This document shows, piece after piece, positions 33,901-43,723 of a stretch of 64,000 nt of DNA (position 1 is the stretch's first letter; each line of letters opens with the position of its first letter). The position numbers and the translations under genes were made by a program. This DNA comes from Ditylenchus dipsaci (taxonomy: Eukaryota; Nematoda; Chromadorea; Rhabditida; Anguinidae), in assembly GCA_004194705.1 (NCBI GenBank), contig SADC01001355.1:1-64000 (forward strand). The letters are read 5' to 3'. The notes below the pieces were generated by a model. That model was not told where the DNA came from. It was given only the letters and a program-made list of their open reading frames with translations, and ran no database searches.

Positions 33901-36611
33901 GGCAGACATGTCATAGTGGAGGGCTGTAGCCATGGCTATATTTCCTTTCTCAACCTGTCGGCTATCAAATTAATATTGGCAGAGGCAATAGGTTTTTCGT
34001 TCAGGCAATATTTGTGCTTTCAACTGCTCATTTTACGAGTTGTGCTTTTTGTTTTTTGTAGCAGAGAGTTAGGTGTTGATGGTGATGACTGGAGTAAGTT
34101 TATTAGAAAGAGCAAAGAAAACAAAGTTATTAGAGCGCACTTAGAAAACTAACTTACAATCATATGTAAATATATGTTTTTAAATTCTTGATGCTCATGG
34201 GATTAACATAACGCAAGACATGGAAAATGGACGAGCAAAAAAAAGCTGAGCAGGCAAAAAAATTATGACCACGGCGGATCACGGAGGCTCCAAAGATACA
34301 CCAAGAAGTTATGAGGGAATTAGGATCTAATTTTTTTACGAAGAAGCTTTAGCAGAGGGTAGAAAACAGGCAGGGAAGTTCTAATTCAGCTAAAAACAAA
34401 TGGAAATGTTTACTTACAGAAAAATAATGAAAACATTAATTAGTGTTTTTGAACCTTTTTAAAACCCAAAAAACTAATAGAAAAAGACGCTATAGGAAAC
34501 CGCTATAGAAAAGTATAGGGTGGTTGTATGGGGTGGTGTATATTTTATTTAGCCGATAAATTACCGTACTTCTTTTAATAGAAGACCAAGGTGTTAGGTT
34601 TTTCAACCTCTATCTAGGGAAAGTTATAATAGAGGGGGTCTTGTATATTTAAACCGTGTTGTGCCGAAGGAAAAATTAACACAACTTTACTAAGCAAAAC
34701 ATTAATATTTAAAGCATAGGACTGAGAAATAAAAGACCAGAAGTACAACGAAACGACAAGTACAGTCGAACCTCGATAGACGGGCACCCCCAAAAGTTCG
34801 TTCCCCGCTGGGTCCGACACTTTTTTTAGCTCGATTTTCAAACCTTTTTTACGATTCTGTTTTGACAAACCGGCAGCGCACCTGTGTCCCAAATATCGCA
34901 AGGATTCCGATTTTACCGATCGTTTTTCAGAATTCAAAAACTTTTTTCTCTAAAAAAGCAAAACCTCGATGAACGGGCACTTTATTTCTGAAATGGGTAC
35001 CTGTTTATCGAGGTTTTGCTTTTTCAGAGAAAAAAGTTTTTGAGTTCTGAAAAACAATCTTTAAAATCGGCATCCTTGCAATATTTGGGACCGGACTGTC
35101 AAAACAGAATTGAAAAAAAGCTTTGAAAATCGAGCTAAAAAAGTTTCGGACCCAGCGGGGAAACGAACGGCTTGGAATCTTATAAAAATCAGCTTGGGAG
35201 ACCACGGCATCCAACAAATGAAATTTTCATAATAAAGCCCAGGGTGGCTATACGACTGTTTTTCGTTTTCAGGGCATTACAAACATATGAAAATGTCAAG
35301 AAATACTTTAAAAATGGAGGGTTTGCTGCGGAAAGTTCGAATGGTCCCCTTGTGAGAGATGTTTTCACCTCCACCAACTACTGGAGCAGCCCACCTGTGG
35401 TCCCACCATGGTGGACAAGGTGTTATATTAGAAGGGGGTCGAATAATAGGTGGGGGTCTTCTAATAGAGGAATTACGGTGAAGATTACTGTGACTTTTGA
35501 GATAGGTGATTAATGAAAGTTTCCTGGTACAGTCAAACCTCGATAATCCGCCACCCCGCTAAACCGCCACCCTCGATAAACCGCCACTCTCGAGAAGCCT
35601 GATTTGGTTGGTCATCAGAGAAACTCAACAAAGTTTACCCCCGCTAAACCGCCACCTCGATAATCCGCCACCCTCGGATCGGTCCCATGGGGTGGCGGAT
35701 TATCGAGGTTTGACTGTAGTCTATTATCACATTAATAGATTTTGAAAACTTCAAAAAATGGTTATGTCATCTCGACACATGCTAGAGAAAAAATTAATAA
35801 AATACAGTCAAACCTCGATTTAGTGGCACCCCCAAAAGTTCGTTCCCGCCTAGGGTCCGACACTTTTTTTAACCCAATTTTCAAAATATTTTATCGATTC
35901 TGTTATGACAGTCTGGTCGCAAATATCGTGAGGATTCCGATTTCGCCGATTATTTTTTGAAAAGTAAACAAAATTTGGGTTGAAAAAGTAAAACCTCGAT
36001 ATAGTGGCACCCCTTTTTTGGAAACAGGTGCCACTATATCGAGGTTTTACTTTTTTAACCCAAATTTTGTTTTCTTTTCAAAAAACGATCGGTAAAATCG
36101 GAATCCTTACGATATTTGCGACCAGACTGTGCTAACAGAATCGATAAAGTATTTCGAAAATTGGGTTAAAAAAGTGTCGGACCCTAGGCGGGAACGAACT
36201 TTTGGGGGTGCCACTAAATCGAGGTTGACTGTAAGCAAAAACAAAAAATATTTTTAAATAAATACCCTGGAAGAAGTTCTGCTGTTGAGTGAATACCGTC
36301 TTCTCTTCTCTTGACGTCTTTGCTCCAGTTGGGCCATTTCTTCGAAAATACTTATATAAGCATCCAATTGCCTCTGGTCAAGACATTTTATAGCGATTCC
36401 CATAGCATCTAATCCCTGGTCATTCTGTTTATTTAGTACCTGAGAAAAATAAAAATTTGTTTTGATTGAAGATTAAATAAACCTCTTTAAACTTGTTGTG
36501 ACGAATAGCTTTCTCCATTATTAGCTTTACAATGCTCATTCGATTGGACTGAACAGCCAACATAAGAGCTGTATTTCTTTCACTGTCCACTGCGTCTAGA
36601 TCTATCCATTT
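27965..36611 (-). CDS. Ankyrin-repeat protein, 3' part of gene
   Basis: Minus-strand exons: 36611-36483, 36439-36266, 33023-32802, 32673-32652 (mini), 32478-32402, 32225-about 31972, 28628-about 28556 and 28485-27965 (stop at 27967). The first exon read encodes DSERNTALMLAVQSNRMSIV, an ankyrin repeat (TALM-A-N-IV-L), followed by a helical, charged stretch (FEEMAQLEQRRQEKRRR). The rest is low-complexity Ser/Arg/Glu-rich, including SREEDEEEHSAG and a basic tail RSRASSEGRHRHRQNKKG. A short Cys pair (TCGFCSKRF) lies in the exon at 32.1 kb. The first three joins keep phase 0. A one-base break near 28195 (GAGTTCCAC) moves the reading to the frame that ends at the stop. The start of the gene lies beyond 36.6 kb and was not found. 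I do not recognise the family beyond ankyrin repeats. Confidence 0.7.
29391..29466 (-). tRNA. tRNA-like pseudogene or SINE head
   Basis: The minus strand reads GGTGGCCTAGTGGTGAAGC ... GTTTGATTCC. TGGCCTAGTGG fits the pol III A-box (TRGYNNARNNG) and GTTTGATTCC approximates the B-box at the right spacing. An anticodon-arm-like hairpin (GGAC/GTC) lies between. The acceptor ends do not pair, so it is probably a tRNA-derived repeat rather than a working tRNA. Confidence 0.45.
30462..30872. mobile_element. hAT-like element (CCGGAATT family)
   Basis: The ends are TAGAGTTGGCCAGGAATTCC and GGATTCCGAGCCAACTCTA. The exact 8-bp duplication GTTTGCAC lies at 30454-30461 and 30873-30880. Both arms consist of repeated ATTCCGGTTCCGG-like words. 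Confidence 0.88.
30899..31628. repeat. Long palindrome with nested R2-type GC hairpin
   Basis: The outer arms run GTACTTGGGGGGGCGCATTT to its inverse AAATGCGCCCCCCAAGTAC. The same arms flank 14750-15068. The centre (31150-31390) is the R2 core with the CCCCTGCGCCCC hairpin, so one family appears to have inserted in another or recombined with it. Confidence 0.72.
32511..32628. mobile_element. 118-bp hAT-like MITE (TGTCCGGACA family)
   Basis: The ends are TAGGGTTGCTGAAAAAGATA and its exact inverse. The exact 8-bp duplication GTTGTAAC lies at 32503-32510 and 32629-32636. The body is repeats of ATATGTCCGGACAT. It sits in an intron of the ankyrin-repeat gene. Confidence 0.9.
33183..33452. repeat. 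Foldback with poly-C/poly-G arms
   Basis: The left arm CGCTACTCG..CCCCCTCCCCCCCC..TTCTCGGGAATA is mirrored by the right arm TATTCCCGAGGAGC..GGGGGAGG..CGAGTAGCG. Confidence 0.65.
34563..35477. mobile_element. Composite TACCGTA-type element with pogo-like insert
   Basis: The outer ends are TACCGTACTTCTTTTAATAG (34563) and CTAATAGAGGAATTACGGT (35477). Inside, 34763-35163 is a pogo-like palindrome starting CAGTCGAACCTCGATAGACG and containing GGACCCAGCGGGG mirrored around 34970-35000. Confidence 0.6.
35530..35716. mobile_element. Pogo-like MITE (CCGCCACC variant)
   Basis: The ends are CAGTCAAACCTCGATAATCC and GGATTATCGAGGTTTGACTG, flanked by TA. The core is GATCGGTCCC. The variant phrase CCGCCACC occurs in both arms. 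Confidence 0.85.
35805..36231. mobile_element. Pogo-like palindrome (GTGGCACC variant)
   Basis: The ends are CAGTCAAACCTCGATTTAGT and ACTAAATCGAGGTTGACTG. The two arms of about 190 bp are almost exact inverses around a centre near 36015. An internal CGATATAGTGGCACC repeats the end motif. Confidence 0.85.
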
Positions 36612-37129
36612 CTACAAACAGCAAAAACATTAAGAAACTTTATTAAAGGAGCCTGTCTCTTCTTTATCATGGCAATTTCAAAGATTTTATTGGATACAGG
36701 ACCACATAGATTTTGTCACTAATGTTTTCGAATTATTTGTAGCTTTACTTAGAAGTTTTAATGCTTCTTTTATGATTTTTTTTTCAAAATAATTAACCAT
36801 CTACGAGTGGAGCCCAAATTTGCGTGAAAATGCCAGATCCGACAAGTTATCAGACTAACACTGCTGTCCTTTAAAATTCTAAAAAACTTAAAAGTTTCAT
36901 CACACCTAGAATTACTAATATTCTAATTAATATTTCAAAAAAAGGGCAAAAGGAGCCGATCAGCGCCTCCGTGATGTTTGTATACCTTCTCATAATTTTA
37001 ATCAACCAAAAATACATTTAAAACTGATACATCAATTTACAGCTTGGGTATTACTTGACTTTGGGGCAAACTTTCTTTTAAAATGTCGAAGACGTAACTG
37101 AATATTTTTGTCTGGCCAAGTATAAGCAA

Positions 37130-37760
37130 TTTTTTCTGAATTATGAAAATGAAATCGTGCTAAGCGCACTCGATTTGCTCACAAACCGCTCTTAAGATTC
37201 AAACTTGACAGCAAAATTTTTAATTCCTCTCGAGACAACAAATTTGAATTGTCCGTAGTCTGAGTTTTCCGGATCCTAATCTTTTAACACTCTAAAGGCC
37301 GTTGGTACAATGGGGGCGTCTTGTGCAGAATTGCAAGTAGGACACAATGCTGAAAGAAAAATTGAAAAAAAAGTTGCTCTTTTTTAGCTGTTGGTACATA
37401 CCATTCGACAGAGCAGGAAAAACTCCACCAGATAGTGCTTCGAAGTAATCCAAAACAAGGCTTTTGGAGTGTTTAGCAAACCTTCAAAAGTATTTTCCAA
37501 AAGGCATCTCGACATAAAGCTCTGATTTTGTAAAGCAAAACTGAGCTTCTGACACCTAATTCGTGTTCAGCATGGTCGATTTACTTAAGAAACTGTTTTT
37601 TGATTATCACAATCACTGTAAAATTTCAAATTCCGATCGAGACAAAAATCATTTGAAATTTGAAAGAATTCGCAATTTTTCTTTCAGCACCGTGTTCCCC
37701 TTGAAATTCTGCACAAGACGCACCCATTGTAATCAATGGCCTTTAGAGTGTTAAAACCGT
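37130..37760. repeat. Palindrome family R1 copy 2
   Basis: It shares CACTCGATTTGCT, ATTCCTCTCGAGACAA, GACACCTAATTCGTG and TCGTGTTCAGCATGGTCG with the copies at 22141 and 49748. The imperfect arms pair 37300-37340 with 37690-37745. Confidence 0.55.
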
Positions 37761-38634
37761 TGTAACTCAGAATAGAATTTCTGTTGTTGTGAGATCTTTT
37801 TTTAAACGATAGCCAAAATTCTGTGCTACAACGTGACAAAGAGAGTTTTTTTTAGAATTTGTTTCAAAAAATTTAATTCATGTAAAAATTGAAAAAGTAG
37901 AAAAAGTTAATAAAAAAAGGAAAGCACACACGCATGCACACCCACACTTTCCAATACTATATAGAGATATTTCTAGGCTGAAGTAATTTTTCTATGTAAA
38001 TTAATCACCTAGTTTTTTCCCTATCGCTAACTGTAGAAATATGAAAATTTTTTTAATGTTTCTACAGTTATACGTTTTTACAGTTTTTTAAAATAACTAT
38101 TTGCTGCTCAAAAGCTGTCGCTTTTAGGATTTTCGCAAGACGGAACAAAAACAATTCAAAACTAACCGCTTCCAGCTTTTCATGTTGACTCGTAAAATTA
38201 TAGTTACCACTTGGTTAGCATTTTTATTGCAAAGACCACTAGGTAAATTAGGTTCTATCTTTTTTAGATCCATTTATCGACTAAAAGCATAAGTATCAGC
38301 ACAAATGGTTTTCTAAACAACGAATAGAAAGTGAGGTTTTTAGGGCTGAACACAATACAATTCCTAAATTAATAATTGTACGGATTCTTTTGATTGAAGT
38401 AGCTGCTGTGAAAGTGAAACCCTTGAACACTTTAGTGTTTGGTCAGAAAAGATTAAAATATCGTCTCTAACCTAAGAAAAAGTCAATAAATGTATTTGTA
38501 TTGATAAAATATTAACTAACCCATTTTGACCGAATTTTCCAAGAAGTTTTGGTCCCTTCCCAATTTTTATTACTTCGACGCAGTGAATGTAACACAACTT
38601 TTTATAGCAAACTCATGATATAAAAATACACTTA

Positions 38635-38828
38635 AAGGACCATGGTTTTCGCGCGCAGTGGAATGTGCAAAATTTGAATTGGCGGGGGACACTTCTCTTT
38701 CGTCTCTCAATCTGCTCTTTCGAGTCATTCGAAACGACTCGAAAGAGTACATTGACAGACGAAAGAGAAGTGTCGCCGTCAATTCAAATTTAGCACATTC
38801 TACAGCGCGCAAAGACCATGGTCTTTTA
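38635..38828. repeat. Foldback element, CCATGGT ends
   Basis: The left arm ACCATGGTTTTCGCGCGC..GACACTTCTCTTTCGTC is mirrored by GACGAAAGAGAAGTGTC..GCGCGCAAAGACCATGGT. The loop contains CTTTCGAGTCATTCGAAACG and its inverse. Confidence 0.7.
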
Positions 38829-38884
38829 ACAAAGACATAGTCAATAAAAATTCCGATCTTATATAAGTTTTGTTGATAATTCCA

Positions 38885-39100
38885 TCCTTCACGGCCCCGT
38901 CGGGATCGACCTCTGTCGTCCGTCCGGCCATCCGCCGGCCGGCCGTACGCCGTCCTGCCGTAATTAGCCGGCCGTCCACCGGCCGTCATTAGCCGGCCGT
39001 TTACCGGCCGTCCTCCACTCTTTCATCCGCCTCCGGCCGTCCGACCGTCCACTTTTCCGGCGCCGTCCAGACGGGACGGGGCCGGCGGACGAGCACCCTA
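38885..39100. repeat. GC-rich GGCCGTCC array, one hAT-like end
   Basis: About 215 bp made of CCGGCCGTCC-type words, strongly GC-rich in an AT-rich setting. The right tip GAGCACCCTA looks like a hAT-type end, but no matching left end or duplication was found. The long minus frames across it are composition artefacts. Confidence 0.55.
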
Positions 39101-42100
39101 CTATGCCTGTAACTGACAAAAGTTCGCTGCGGGTGCACAAAATTTGGTTCGTTAGTTTGTAAGCCATTAGGGAAAAAGAGAAGCCAACTGATTTGTGGAC
39201 AAAAAAATTGGGCGGATAGAGACAGAAAAATTGTAAAATTGTGTGGATGCAAAGCAGTCGTGATATTTTTACGAGCCGAGCCCTTGAATATTTCAAAAGT
39301 CGAGACGATGATTCTACTAACTTAAATCATTTTTTCGATACTTGATGGTAAATTTGTTAAGTGACCTCTACTATATTTGGACTATGCCGAATAATCACTT
39401 TCGGCAAAAAAAATCTGAAAATTGAAAAATTGTCGTATGCAGAAACGAACTTGAGAATTCCGACAGTCAACCGTATCAAGATTTGACTGCACTGCTATAA
39501 CACAAATTACTACAAGTTACTGATTTTAGTTATTTTTCCTTATTTCTTGCGTCGAAATGACTAAAAAGCTTTTTCAAAAAACCTGTCTTTTTAGATGTAA
39601 TGTATTTACTTCTTACAGGAAAAATTCGTGAAAAACATATTCTTTTTCACGTATAGACTGCCACGTTATACAATAATCCCAAGAATTTTTTTGATTTTCA
39701 ATTTATGATAAAAATATAATTTTCGGCTAAGTTAGCAATTATTTTCATTTCCTATCTGCTCTTTTTATGTGTGTGTGTTTTTAGTACTCTTTGCTCTCAC
39801 CAACTGATATAGGGAAAACTGGGCTAGAGCAATGAGGATACTTCCATTATTCACCCTTGTCTGCATCACTCACACATACAAATGTGCAGCAGAATAAAAA
39901 TTTATTTCTCTTTATAGCTTTTGCATCTTACTCTGCTTTTTGAGTATTCTACTTTTCTAATTATTCTGTCAAAAATATTGTAAATCCAGTAAGAAGTTTG
40001 AATGCTTTAGCCATTCACTTTTATTATTTTATGAATGCCGTATAAGTTGAATTTCTATAAAATGTTCCAAATAATGGACAGATTATAATCCTAGTCCAGT
40101 CTTACAATTAGCAAGGTTCCCATTTTGCTAGTCGTTAAAAGAATTCTATAGTTTGACCAAGTAAAGACCATCAAATCAAGATACAGTCGACGCTCTCCAT
40201 AACGAATCCCTTGGGGACCGGCCTCAGCAGTTCGTTATGGAGAGCGTTCGTTATAGACAAAGTCGACTTTTTAGGCAAAACTTAGCCAAAAACCACATCT
40301 TTTGAGTAATTTTTCCACTGAACAGATGAAATATGCATGTATTGACTGTTTCCACACCATTATAGGTACGAACAAGCAATTATGTGAAGAGTTTAGATGG
40401 ATAAAACTTTCAGGGAGAGGGACTAAAGCTGAGGTCATTTTACCTCTACAGTTTTCGACTTTTACACTGTTGTTAATCTACAATTTCTCCCAAAAAAAAT
40501 TCAGGAGGGTGAAGACTGACAGGAGGTGAAGACCGGTCAGCCCCACCTAGATTCATCCATCAGTTGAGGGGCCTATTTATGTAAAATAGCCTTTTTATTT
40601 ACTCCTTTTCGTCTTATTTTTACATTCTCATAAATTATGTCAAAAATTATTATTATTTTTATTTATTATTCTGTTACTTAACCTCATTAGAACTGCCTCA
40701 GTATTTGCTTAGCAACACAAAAACTTAGATACAAATAGCAAAAATAAAATATGTAACAAAAAGTTGTTCACTTATTTGTTCGAATTTGAAACATAAGAAA
40801 AAATATTTTTTTGGTCTAGTTTTTTCCACATTTTGCCCGGATAATCCATTTTATTCACTGCTAAATAAATTAAATTTATTTTATGTGTGACAAGTGGTAT
40901 TTGTCACGCCTTGTGTCTCTTTGCTGGCCTCCCCCACATGATGGTAGGCTGCAAGAGGGCAGGCAGACACACAAAGAATAGCAGGAAGTAAGTAGCAACT
41001 CAAGACTAGCAAACCAACAGCCCAAATGGCATACTCACGTGCTTCTCCAACTTTTGGAAGACTCTGTTTTTGAATTTGTAACTTTTACAATTGATTTTGA
41101 TAAATGAGTAATAGTTTGAGTAGCATATCGGCAAAGTCGAACGCTGATTTGATGGCAGCCCTCAAGTTCGTTCCCGCCTAAAGTCCGACACTGATTACCC
41201 TAGTTTTTTAGTCTTTCGAATTGAATAATTCGAGATGAGCCCTCGAAAATTTCGAGCCTTGGGCTTGATGGCTCGTTTCGGTTCGAAAGTTTCGAGGACT
41301 CGGCTCGAATTATTCAAGCCCTCAGTTCGATAGCTCGAAAAAAATAAGAGCCAGTTTTGCTGCTTCACAATTTTGAAAATTTTCTGTCTCTATCTACCCA
41401 AAAAAACTTTATTTTGGATAGACCAAGCAAGAAATGGTTTTTTCATGATTGCGTTTGCCGGTTATGCTTTAAAATTATTTTCATGAAACCTAGACCATCC
41501 ATTTTGGCGACCACACATAAATTTATTAAAATATTTGATTAGTCGTAAAAAGGTGCACACCACTTATCTAAAGGGAAGTTTGACAAACAGTCTATTTAGC
41601 AAGGACATTTCGACCTTTTTCTTCGCTTTTCACATCTATTTGTATATATAGGACGTGTATTCATTGACACCAATACCTTCCACCATTCATTTACATACTT
41701 CATTTCTTTTATTTTGTTTGAATTGTGCAGCGAGGCATCCTTCGGTTTCGGCTGATAAGCATTCCATATTGCATTCTATATATCAGGGAAATTATCTTAA
41801 AAATGATAAAAAAAAACACAGCTTTTACCTGTTCATCTCTGCACTTTTTATCTCCCAAATATTAGGTCATTTTTAAATATTGACAAAGATCGTTAGTTTT
41901 TTTCTTTTTCTCAAAGTTTTCTTAAGACAGTAGTATTCTGCAGACAATGGTTTTTCACCTTTTTCAGTTAAAAAAAAGTTTCCACACAGAGCTTGAACGA
42001 ATAAAAAAGAAAAAAGGAGAAATTTTAATTTATTGGCTTAAAGTGATCAAAGGGATATATAAAATACTTAAAAATTTGTGTAAAAAGCGTTGGATATTGC

Positions 42101-42962
42101 AATGAATTGAATTTAAATGGGTTAATTTGTGTCGAGTTCAGTTAAATTTGTACAATGCTTTTTTGGCGCAAATTGACTTTTTTGGTGCAAAACTACTTTG
42201 TTTTGCCTGTTTCTCTCAAAACATTATACATATTTTTCAAGTTTTTCACACTATCAGGCAGCCCTGCGATTCTACTTTTAATGAAGTATTATTTGTTGCA
42301 TTAACAATATGGTCAAAATAGGAAGGAAGTCAGAACGATAATTTGGTTCATACTTTGACATTATTGTTTAATTTTTTTGTAAGATAATGCAATAAATAAA
42401 ACTTCATCAGAAAAAAAATGGCAGGTTACTTGATAGTGTAAAAACCTTGAAAAATATGTATAACTTTTGAGAGAAACTGTCAAAAGAAAAATTTGCGCCA
42501 AAAATGGATTTGCGCCAAAAAAGTACTGTCCGTTAAATTTGCTGCAAAATGCAAAAAGATACCATATGCATCTAAATTTGCTGGTAGTTGAAAAAAGTGC
42601 AAAAACCAAATACGAAAATAGACTGGCATAAATAGTTGTTACTCATCAGTGGTTTGTGTATATGAACACAAAGGGGTTGTGTAGTTGTATCTACTGCCAT
42701 TTGTGTTCTTTGACCTCTTTATATGCAAGTGGTTGGTGATAATACTTATGAAAAGTGCTATTTGATTTATCTTGTAAAATATATTTTCGATGTGTGAATG
42801 TACATTGTCTAGTATATTTTATATACAGACGACTCCCTATATAACACATTTAGCCTTAAATATTGGTATCCCTGTTACTTTATTGGCTTAGGCTTAGGCG
42901 TAGGGAAAAGAGAATATGTACTGGGAAAATTAGAAAAAGTTGTTGGGTATGTTTGATTTATC

Positions 42963-43628
42963 GTACGGCGTGTCAAATAAGTAAAAAATTACGAATAGAT
43001 TGTGGCATTCTGTTTTTCAAAAACTGTTGAAAAATTCAAAATTTTTTGAATAATTCTTTCATCTTTTTGAAGTTATTTTGAATCTTTTCAAGTTTCTTAA
43101 CGTAAAAAAACCACGGCGTGCCAAATCGGCAAAAATCGCGAATAGGAATTTTGTACCACGACTAAATTTCAAGTTTTTTTTATCAAATTTTGGAATTTTT
43201 TCATAACTGATTCCCGCTAATCATTACATCAGCTACATATTATTTTTTGTATTGTAGCTGAGTGCTTATGCTTAAAAGATGCCTTCTACCTCATAACGTA
43301 GAGCTGTAAAAAATTTTGCCGAAGTACATCAAAAATAAGCTTCAAAAACCCCATTATTACGTGATTCCTAAAATTATGATTTTAACCTTTCTTACTGTAG
43401 GCCTAAAAGTTTTTACTAAGTGATATATCAAAAAACTTTAGCTATTCGGATACGAAGCATCTTTTAAGCATAAGCACTCAGCTACAACACAGAAAAAAAT
43501 ATATGTAGCTGATGTAATGTTTAACTGGAAGCCGTTATAGGGAAATTTCCAAAATTTGAAAAAAATTGAATTTTTGTCTTGGCGCGAAACCCCATATTCG
43601 CGATTTTCATCTATTTGACACGCCGTGA
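42963..43628. repeat. Foldback element, ACGGCGTGTCAAATA ends
   Basis: ACGGCGTGTCAAATA at the left and TATTTGACACGCCGTG at the right are inverses. An inner inverted pair (CTTAAAAGATGC..TACGAAGCATCTTTTAAG) lies at about 43270 and 43460. A single end word, GACACGCCGTG, also occurs at 54370. Confidence 0.7.
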
Positions 43629-43723
43629 TCGAGGATTGGCGTTATTTATTTGAGTACCTAAAACGTATTAAAGTGCTCGCGATGTACTGTTTTTACTTTC
43701 TTCTTTTATAAGATTTTTAAGCC

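Larger units (their letters stand above)
36620..43700. other. Repeat-rich interval between ankyrin and ceramidase genes
   Basis: No exon was supported. Contents: R1-type palindrome at 37130-37760, palindrome 38635-38828, GC block 38885-39100, single pogo-like arm 40184-40270, TTCGAA-word block 41214-41345, and foldback 42963-43628. The upstream exons of the ankyrin gene should lie somewhere here or beyond, but I could not find them. Confidence 0.4.

Noticed and set aside
33886..34152. 88-codon plus-strand ORF
   Set aside because: No conserved motif, antisense to an intron of the ankyrin-repeat gene, and no splice-site support.
34614..35513. ORFs of 107 and 113 codons on opposite strands
   Set aside because: They lie entirely within pogo-like and TACCGTA-type palindromes and mirror each other.
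38570..39296. Minus-strand frames rich in Gly/Arg/Pro
   Set aside because: They span the GGCCGTCC array and a palindrome; no domain, no splice logic.
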